Shown here: positions 56,760 through 64,000 of the stretch, in pieces
Numbering within the stretch: the stretch's first letter is position 1
Layout: each line of letters opens with the position of its first letter
Source of the DNA: Mercenaria mercenaria
Taxonomy: Eukaryota > Mollusca > Bivalvia > Venerida > Veneridae
Assembly (NCBI RefSeq): GCF_021730395.1
Contig: NC_069362.1
Location: 91,652,001 to 91,716,000, forward strand
Direction: 5' to 3'
DNA length: 64,000 nucleotides
Made by a program: the position numbers and the translations under genes
Notes under the pieces: generated by a model
The model's database searches: none
Seen by the model: the letters and a program-made list of their open reading frames with translations, nothing else
What the model was told of the DNA's origin: nothing

Positions 56760-59060
56760 GGTTTTTTTCATTTTATAAAAAAGGCTTAAACAAATCTTTT
56801 GGATGCTTCAATGAAGTCATCAATTATAGCTGACAAGTTTTCCCTGTGTTCTTTGTAGGGATCCTCTGCTGTATTTACAAGAAAAAGTTCAGCGCTGAAG
56901 TCCCTGATACCCATGTTAAGGAATAACTCCTGCTTTAACCTTTCTCTATGGACTTCATATATGGGACACTCGTCTATAAAGTGTATCACAGTCTCTGGTT
57001 CTCCACATCTGCAGAATGGCGTGTCTTTATTTCCTATTTTATTGTATTTTATTTTGGTATTCATTAAGGCAATACCCACTGCAGCTGGAGCAATATTTTT
57101 TGATTCTTCAATCCCTGAAAATTGATGTACTTGGGTTTAACTTCTTGCCTGAATTGATATAAATGTCGTCCATTCTCACTGATATCCCATCTTCTTTGCC
57201 ATTTCATACGTACCGACTCTCTAGCAACATGACAGATATCTGCTTGACTAGTAACTACCTCATCATCTGTCATGCTTTCTGCCTCTGTAGCTGCCTCTTT
57301 GGCCAGTCTGTCTGCTGTCTCATTCCCACTGATACCAGCATGTCCTAGGGTCCAATCAAGGTGGATGTCTACTCCAGCCATTTCTAGATCTTTCCACAGT
57401 TGGAGTATTTCTGATGACAAGAATTTGTGTGTTTTATTCTCCCATCCAAGATTAATAATGCCTATAGCAGACTGACTGTGACTGAATATTTTTAACTTTT
57501 TGATTTGTAATCTCTTACACTCTTCTAGAATTGTTTTAAGTTTTATCTTGATAGCCACCATTTCACCTACAAGGATGGATGATAATTTTGATACCGGTTG
57601 TTTCAGTTCAACTAACTCTGTGTTTGGAAGAAGGATGCAAGCTCCAGCACCACAGGGACCTGGATTTCCTCTGCAGGAACCATCTGTAAAAGCCACTGCT
57701 GTTCTGTTGTCTACATCTGATGGTATATTTTTGATAATTTGCTTTGCATCCTCCACTTGTTTATTGGTTCTAGATTCGGAACAACCAAGATTGTTCCAGT
57801 AATCAGGTCTGGTTCGGGACGGCTGTAGATATTCAAGGTAGGAAAATTCTGGTTCTATACTATTCATTGTCAAGTTGGTCAGTGACTTCATATCTTCTAT
57901 CTGTGTTAACATGTAGCCAAAAGGAGATCTGAATTTTTCAATTAAATTTGTGTGTTTTCCCATGTAACTTTCTAGGCATTTCGCAATGTTTTCCTTTTTG
58001 TTTTTTGCAAATATTTTTCCACACTCTCTGATGCTCAGTTCCTCCCTTCTAAAGTCAAGTGGTAGAACCCCAGAAAGCACTTCAGCAGCATCTTTACCGG
58101 AAGTAGTAGGTAATCCTAGACAGACAGCTAATCCTTTCCTCTGAAGGGGTTGACAGTTAGCAATTTGCCAAACTGGTGCTGCATATTCAAGCTGTGGTAG
58201 CACTAAGCTAGTGTAAAGGTTATCCATGTTTTTAACACTTATTTTTTTCTGTTTTTGCTACTGTTATCAATGTAGACAATGTTTGTAATCCTTTCCTCTC
58301 CACATATTCAATATGATCTTTGAAAGAAAGTTCCTTGTCAAGTATAACTCCTAAAATGTTTGGTTTATCTGTTTTAAGTAGTGTTTTCTTGTTCAGTGTA
58401 ATCTGTATCTTATCTATGTCATCCTTTCTTCGGCTAAATATTGAGTATTCAGTTTTCTCTTAATTGAGCTTCATTCGCCATTTCTGGGTCCATGCATGCG
58501 CTGCCTCTAAATCAGTATTTAATGATGTTTCTAATTGGTGTATATCATTTCCAGTTTTCCAAATGGTACCGTCGTCTACAAATTTTACTTTGTTACTTTT
58601 TACCTGTGTGAATATGTCTGTCAGGTAGAGATTAAACAGTAAAGGGGACAGCACAGATCCTTGTGGTAACCCCATATCTGATGAAAAGACCTCTCCCATT
58701 TCATCTCCTACACTACATTTTGCTTTCCGACCTGTTAAAAAATTTGATAGCCAATTCCATATCTTCCCTTTGATTCCAAATCTGTACATTTTGACCAACA
58801 AACCATCCCCCCACACTGTATTAAAGGCCTTTTCCATGTCTAGAAATACAGCTAGTGTGTAGTTGTTTTCATTGAAACCATCAAATATATTTTGCACCAA
58901 TCGTAACAGTGCTTGTGTGGTACTATGATTTTTCCTGAAGCCTTCTTGTTCTGCATCTATGATGTCTTTGTGTTCTGAGTATGCATATATTCTGGAGTAT
59001 ACTATCTTTTCCATACATTTGCCAAGGGCACTGGTTAAACTTACTGGTCGTAAGGCAAGT
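56760..59060 (-). pseudogene. Antisense LINE remnant B: reverse transcriptase, RNase H and C-terminal Cys/His
   Basis: On the - strand from about 59055: RPVSLTSALGKCMEK, AVFLDMEKAFNTVWGDGLL, GLPQGSVLSPLLFNLYL and KFVDDGTIW (catalytic VDD), ending at an in-frame stop near 58460. The next frame (58227-57064) has LYTSLVLPQLEYAAPVW and the RNase H AFTDGSCRGNPGPCGAGA, VGEMVAI and WTLGHAGISGNETADRLAKE; the third acidic site reads IFSHSQSAIG, His where Asp is expected. A final frame (57079-56786) has FCRCGEPETVIHFIDEC. It is truncated in the reverse transcriptase domain; endonuclease and ORF1 are absent. I-superfamily type, inactive. Confidence 0.85.
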
Positions 59061-59598
59061 TCTCAAGGTATAGCGCTTAGCTAAAATACGGTATCCGGTA
59101 TTTCGTATGCGGAACACGATTTCCATTTATTGTTAACGTACCTGTTTTCAAACCTCACCTGTTTTCAAACCCAAAACTTATGCTCTATTTATTTAACTAG
59201 TAGCACATGAATGATACCATCACTGGCAGTTGCAGGTACTTGGTATATAAGGAACCTGCTACAGCTGTCAAAATTAAAATTGTATGAAAAACAAATATTG
59301 TATTTAAATGATTTCTAGAGGATGTGCAAAAATGATGTTTTTTACTATTACTTTTTTTCATGTTTGCATATATCTGTTGTGTACAATATCTATTTTATGT
59401 AAAGCAGTATATTTCACTGAGAAAATTACTCATTTTCTACTCTTCAAAATCATATATAAGTTATGTGACATAATCAAAAATTTATTTGTACAATTGAATG
59501 TAAAAAAACAAAGACAAAATCAAACAGGGAATGCCACGTACCAAAATCGCAGCCTCCCCAAAACGAAACCTACAGCACGCAGACGTGCGTACCACAAA

Positions 59599-59600
<2 letters not shown>

Positions 59601-59647
<47 letters not shown>

Positions 59648-59656
59648 ACACACTCA
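59601..59656 (+). repeat. (AC)n(GC)n(AC)n compound microsatellite
   Basis: About 14 AC units, seven GC units and four AC units in a row. The alternating purine/pyrimidine run can adopt Z-DNA. Confidence 0.95.
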
Positions 59657-60055
59657 CAAAGCCAAACGAACAAACAAAGGAACACAGTGGGGCACCGCCT
59701 TGGAACGGTCAGTGGCAAAAACACCACTGGGGAGCTTAAACCGGTTTATGGTGCGCACCCAACCTCACTCTTACCCCCACCATGTTCCAAAGACACGGGA
59801 CAGTGTAAATAAAAGTAATCCCCTCCAGGGGAATCTCTGACACACATAATGGAAACAAAAAGGCATGGCATGTAAAACACAAAAATGCTCGTGTATAAAT
59901 ATATAAAAAGCAAACCTTTAGAACCAAAAACGTATGTACTTAATGCCTTTTCAGAAGACAGAGCAACAAGAGAAACACACTTAAGGGCCCAACGAATCAG
60001 GCCAGAAGACAGATATCAAAACAGTTCAGTCCTGGTAGGATTTAAAAACTGCTTA

Positions 60056-61380
60056 TCATAGAGTCCTCCCCCTCTTCCGCCAGACACAATCAAAGAGGGA
60101 AGCGTAGTGTCCAACTGTAAACGGGTTGAACACTAAACATGCGGTATGTCTCAAAACAGTTGGGTCGTAACCTCTTTTAATAAAACGTTTTATAATTTTA
60201 CCAAATACATTTGGAAAATTACCATGACCCAAGATCTTACGAAGTTTGTAAACCACATCCCCATAAAAACGCTTTTAGAAATTTATACCTTCTCGCAGAA
60301 GTGTCTTTAAATTACTATTGAATTTTAAAACTAAATCAGAATTACGATAGTAAAATTTAGCAAAATATTTACGCAGTTTGTAATAACGGTAGCCTTGCTG
60401 AAGAAGTTTACTTGTAATATATAGATTACGTTCATTGAAATGCTTGACATGACTACACGCTCTGGCAAACCGAATTAATTGAGAAATATATACCCCACAA
60501 GATGTAGCCTGAGGTACATCCCCATCCAAATGGGGAAAATTTACAATACTAAAGTTAAAATCATCCCTCTTGTCATAAATTTTAGTATGTATAATATTGT
60601 CATAAATAGAGAGATGTAAATCTAAAAACGAAGCATCAGTATCCGAATTGTTAGTTTTAATTAACTGAAGCTCCCTAGAATAAATGGTACCCACCAATTG
60701 ACCAAAAAACGGATTATACATGTTAAGAATATCATCCAGATAGCGTGATGTATTATTAAATGCAGTTATAATATCTGCTTGCGTATCTGGAGAAAGGCTC
60801 AACATCAAGTCTCTTTCATAACAATATAACAACAAATCTGCGGTAAGGGGTGCACAATTTGTTCCCATGGGAATACCAACTACTTGTCTAAACACTGCAT
60901 TCCCAAACCTGATGTAAATGTTGTTCAATAAAAAGGAAAGGGCTTTACAAACTTCGTCAAGGTCTACATTGTATAATGTTTAATAATATTGCTAGTAAAA
61001 AAAGCTTTATCAAAACTGCAAGCGAGAAATGTAGCATTCTCTCTGGCAAAAGTAAACCTGGTATTTGGCTTTTATGAATTCTGTAAAATATGACCAAAAA
61101 ATGTGACCGAGGTGACAATAATTCCAGTGTTATCGATTCGTACCATTCTCAATCAATTTTAATAAAAACCTGTTAACTATGCTGTCATTTTGCTTTTGTT
61201 TCAATTGAGAAAATATGTTTCTTAGTTTCTCACTTGGCCTAAATAACGTACCACTAACAGATAATAATCTTCGAACTTTTTTCTTATTTTTCCTGTCATC
61301 TGTTATTTTATTTTGAGAAAAAGACAGACATAAAGAATAACTATAAAATGTGATAAATATCAAAATCTGCCTTCACTTAA
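60056..61380 (-). mobile_element. Broken retroelement fossil with YLDD-type reverse transcriptase
   Basis: The - strand carries a recognisable reverse transcriptase C-terminal half: VVGIPMGTNCAPLTADLLLY, the catalytic SRYLDDIL, DASFLDLHLSIYDN, KIYDKRDDFNFSIVNFPHLD, and further down YKLRKILGHGNFP then LRHTACLVFNPFTV. This protein family is frequent in cnidarian, lancelet and bivalve genomes. I believe it is related to Penelope-like elements, but the exact class is not certain. The copy is incomplete and broken in a few places. Upstream (61130-61363) a Lys/Arg-rich segment may belong to the same element. No ends were established. Confidence 0.6.
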
Positions 61381-61466
61381 AAAAGTTCAAAAACTTAAAA
61401 GGCTCTTAATTACATCATTAAAACAATTACTACATGCATTTTTGCAGGTGGTTTGAAAACAGGTTA

Positions 61467-62060
61467 TTGAATCTGTCGCCATGTTGAAAATACATTTGTT
61501 TATTGCTAAAGATGTATTGCTTTGTTAATTAATTCATTATTTTTAAATGTCCAAGTCATTACTTGACTTGGTTACAAATTTATCATGTCCTGTAAAATTC
61601 ATTAATTGCAAGTAATTTCCCCAAATTCATTAGGGGTTTGAAAACTGGTAATTCGATGGTAACTTAGTAGTGATATATACTTTCTTCTGTTTTGCTTCTG
61701 AGAAAGCTGCAGGTTTTAATGATTTTCAGTTTGGAAGTTTTTTCAGTGGATTAACCAATTTTTACAGTCGATGAAACGACCAAAAAAAAAAAAACGACCA
61801 TCACTGTAGTTTATATATTAAAGGTTCATTTTATAGTATTTGAAAAGAATCTGTTATTACTTTCTTGGCCTAAAACTACAGATGAAATAAATATTCCTTA
61901 AACACCCCAGCTTATTTAAAATTAACCTCTCATCTCAATTTCAAGTAGCATTTGTAGGTTAATTTTTTTGCGTCGGGTAGTTTTGTTAAATTCCGATTGA
62001 AAAGAAAATGATTGAATATGTCTTGCCCCATGTGGTTCTGGAACGATCTGTGTATGAAAA
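61467..62060. other. Intergenic DNA, nothing recognised
   Basis: AT-rich; an A-run lies at 61783. No gene seen. Confidence 0.4.
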
Positions 62061-62066
62061 GAATTG

Positions 62067-62297
62067 GAACCACTGCCTTACCCTTGCCTGATCGTAAGAG
62101 GCGACTAATAAGGTCATAACACTTGGTTTTGCAGTAACTCTGTGATTCCAGCAGGTATGCAAATTATGATTCCATACCTCATGTTTTTATTTCGATGTAA
62201 ATGAGATGTGGAACCGAAATTTGTAGTCCTGTTTGGCGCCATATAACATATTCTGTGTTGGTGCGCCGTAAAACCCAAATGAATGAATAAATAAATT
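62067..62297 (+). mobile_element. SINE-like element sharing the 3' tail of the Nimb-type LINE
   Basis: It begins CCACTGCCTTACCCTTGCC, then GATCGTAAGAGGCGACTAAT, a middle with GATTCCAGCAGGTATGC, and ends GGCGCCATATAACATATTC, TGTGTTGGTGCGCCGTAAAA, CCCAA and an ATGAATGAATAAAT tail. The last 45 bases align with the LINE end at about 13279-13320 (GGCGATATATGACC, TGTGTCTATTCGCCGTAAAACCCAA). It has no open frame. Clear polymerase III boxes were not seen, so it could instead be a 5'-truncated LINE relative. Confidence 0.6.
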
Positions 62298-63285
62298 TAA
62301 ATGGACCAAAGCCAACTCAAGTGTCTATCTAAATAAAAAACGTTATTAAACAACACAAGCCTTGAAAAATAGACATTGACATCAACTTAACCTGTTGTCG
62401 GAAGTATGGCTGTGGATCACGGTTACGAGTGTTTTTGGTAGATCTATGTTGAGTGATCGAATAACTAACAAATAAGCAAAACTGTGTATTCTATGGCATT
62501 CACGCTGCTCACATTTTTGGGGGTAATTTCTTGTAGTGCAGGGAGTTTTATGAAATATTAGAATATTCTAAAGATATCTTTTCATGATAATCGTGTCGCC
62601 CTGAGAAAACCTAGCTACGTGTACACCTTTGGATTATTTTTGAATAACGCATGACTGATGTAGCCGATTATTTGTCTTACCTGAGTTTTTTTTACATGTA
62701 CCAGTGCGAAATGATATGCACGTGCATGGAAAAGAGACGGCAATAAATCCATGTTTCGGGTGGAATTCACTTTTACCGTATTATTTGTACATTATATATA
62801 CACCTAACTTCTTTTCAATTGCATATTTTTCAAAATCTTTAACTGTAAAAATCTCGAAATTGTACAACCATCCACACAACCATAACACATTACTTTTGAG
62901 CTACTTATAGGCTGACTGTTCTGGGGGAGGACCCTAGATAATGTTTCTAGAAATAACTTTTGGCCCATCCTATTTGTATGTATTTTATTTAATGCTTGTA
63001 TAAATGTGATGTATACATGTGTGAATATATATAAATATGCAATAAAATATGATTAAAATAAACGTAACAGAGATTCCACACGCCATCGTTCAGGAAATAT
63101 ATATTTGGCCAAACTCAGATTGAAAATCCACCTTGAAAAACTGTTCTGTGTGTATTACATGCGGAATAGTAAGCATGGAATATTTATATTAAGCTTAGAC
63201 ATGCAGCCTCCGCCTGGAGTAAATCTGTGCAGATAATTCTACATATAGAAATGGGCAGGAAAAATGAGACTAAAACATTAATCTT
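62298..63285. other. Intergenic DNA, nothing recognised
   Basis: Short chance frames only. ATAAATATGCAATAAAATATG near 63030 is AT-rich but of no clear function. Confidence 0.4.
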
Positions 63286-63530
63286 CAAAAAAATTAAAAA
63301 AAAAAACAAAAACAAAAAAAAAACACACACACACAAAAAAACAACAAAATAAAACACACACACACACACACACACAACAACAACAACAACAACAACACAT
63401 TTTTGTCATTTATTTGATAAGTATGAAACTAAAAAACAGTAAATTAATCATATTGAGAACAATTTTAAAAATATTTAAAACTTACAAAATCTAACACACA
63501 CGCACACACACGCACAACACACATATACAT
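63286..63530 (+). repeat. A-rich, (CA)n and (CAA)n microsatellite cluster
   Basis: A-runs with C interruptions (63294-63345), (CA)n at about 63353-63375, (CAA)n at about 63376-63397 and a second CACACACGCACACAC block at about 63494-63520. Confidence 0.9.
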
Positions 63531-64000
63531 TTATATTTGATTGTGTACCATGTTAAATTTACGACTGTGTAATACCACACGCCACTTTGTAAATTGCATA
63601 GATGGAGAAAGTCGCAGTTTTTAATCTACATGAACTATACTAAGAACCGATCCAGATATAAATACATTAGCTTCTATAACAGTTTTTGTCCCACCGCCAA
63701 ACTTTTAAATAATATATACTTCTAAGCCGAAAGGTTCTACATTATAATAACCTAACCACTCCAACCCTTCCGTAATCTTCCATATTTTTTAACGCTGTCT
63801 CTAGCCCGATCTCGTATTGTTCAGATATCCGATTCCATTTCTGTAAAACATTCCCTTTCCTCTAATTCTGTCCTCCTGATTCCCTCCTAGCTGTTTGATC
63901 CGTTTGATTCCATCTTTTTTCTAAACATTTTTCCTGGGTATTTAAACCTTTTCCAAGAACTGCATCGCAATAACATGTTTACAAGTATTACAAAATATTC
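63531..64000. other. Window end, nothing recognised
   Basis: AT-rich sequence with a pyrimidine-rich part at 63780-63960; no frame or repeat end was recognised. Confidence 0.4.

Larger units (their letters stand above)
59140..61466. repeat. Inverted repeats bracketing a reverse-transcriptase fossil
   Basis: ACCTGTTTTCAAACC occurs twice near 59140-59170 (the second copy one base short of identical). Its complement GGTGGTTTGAAAACAGGT lies at 61448-61465, with a weaker GGTTTGAAAACTGGT at 61630. The 2.3 kb between holds a CA/GC microsatellite and a reverse transcriptase remnant. They may be the termini of one element or chance family repeats; no target-site duplication was confirmed. Confidence 0.4.

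Noticed and set aside
59482-59812. Frames rich in His/Thr or Cys/Val
   Set aside because: They are translations of the AC/GC microsatellite.
63184-63375. Cys/Val/Phe-rich frame on the - strand
   Set aside because: Translation of A-rich and CA microsatellite sequence.

Overview
The window is eukaryotic nuclear DNA, AT-rich, intron-rich and heavily loaded with transposable elements. The combination points to a bivalve mollusc, probably a clam. It holds tRNA-derived SINEs of molluscan type, RNase H-bearing LINEs, and many non-autonomous elements whose cores are tandem arrays rich in AGGTCA/TGACCT, with GTCCGTCC runs near one end. The organism call is an inference from repeat character, not from a species-specific marker.

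Two host genes can be rebuilt exon by exon. RPP21, the Rpr2/Snm1-type protein subunit of RNase P/MRP, lies on the + strand (five exons, 17847-23977, 199 residues, all splice phases consistent). MSRB1, the selenoprotein methionine-R-sulfoxide reductase, lies on the - strand (53532 down to 36648, three coding exons, about 104 residues). MSRB1 has an in-frame TGA at the selenocysteine position and one apparent extra base upstream of it. Its first intron is 14 kb and filled with repeats.

Layout: 1-5.4 kb is repeat-rich intergenic DNA with a 414-bp foldback palindrome and one satellite-cored element. 5432-13332 is a 5'-complete but damaged Nimb/I-type LINE with a 13-bp target-site duplication, itself invaded by about 2 kb of DNA that includes a second LINE's 3' end. 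13.3-17.7 kb holds a small satellite, a tRNA-Asp-type SINE, a dead Tc1-like transposase and an antisense L2/CR1-like fragment. 17.8-24.3 kb is RPP21, with a duplicated partial exon and a SINE directly against its last splice acceptor. 24-36 kb is mostly satellite-cored elements and short TIR elements. 36-53.5 kb is MSRB1, whose introns hold more of the same plus a 34-bp minisatellite. 54.9-59.1 kb has two separate antisense RNase H-bearing LINE remnants. 59.1-61.5 kb has a YLDD-type reverse transcriptase fossil between inverted repeats. 62-64 kb has a SINE-like element and microsatellites.

The strongest system-level signal is a set of at least nine elements from several families with different cores but one plan. 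The plan is a 5' hairpin containing a subterminal inverted repeat, then GTCCGTCC-like sequence, then a tandem core, then the inverted subterminal repeat, a short 3' hairpin and usually an end at or near CTTGTT. This matches helentron-associated interspersed elements (HINEs, such as DINE-1 and oyster pearl). No Rep/helicase gene is visible here.
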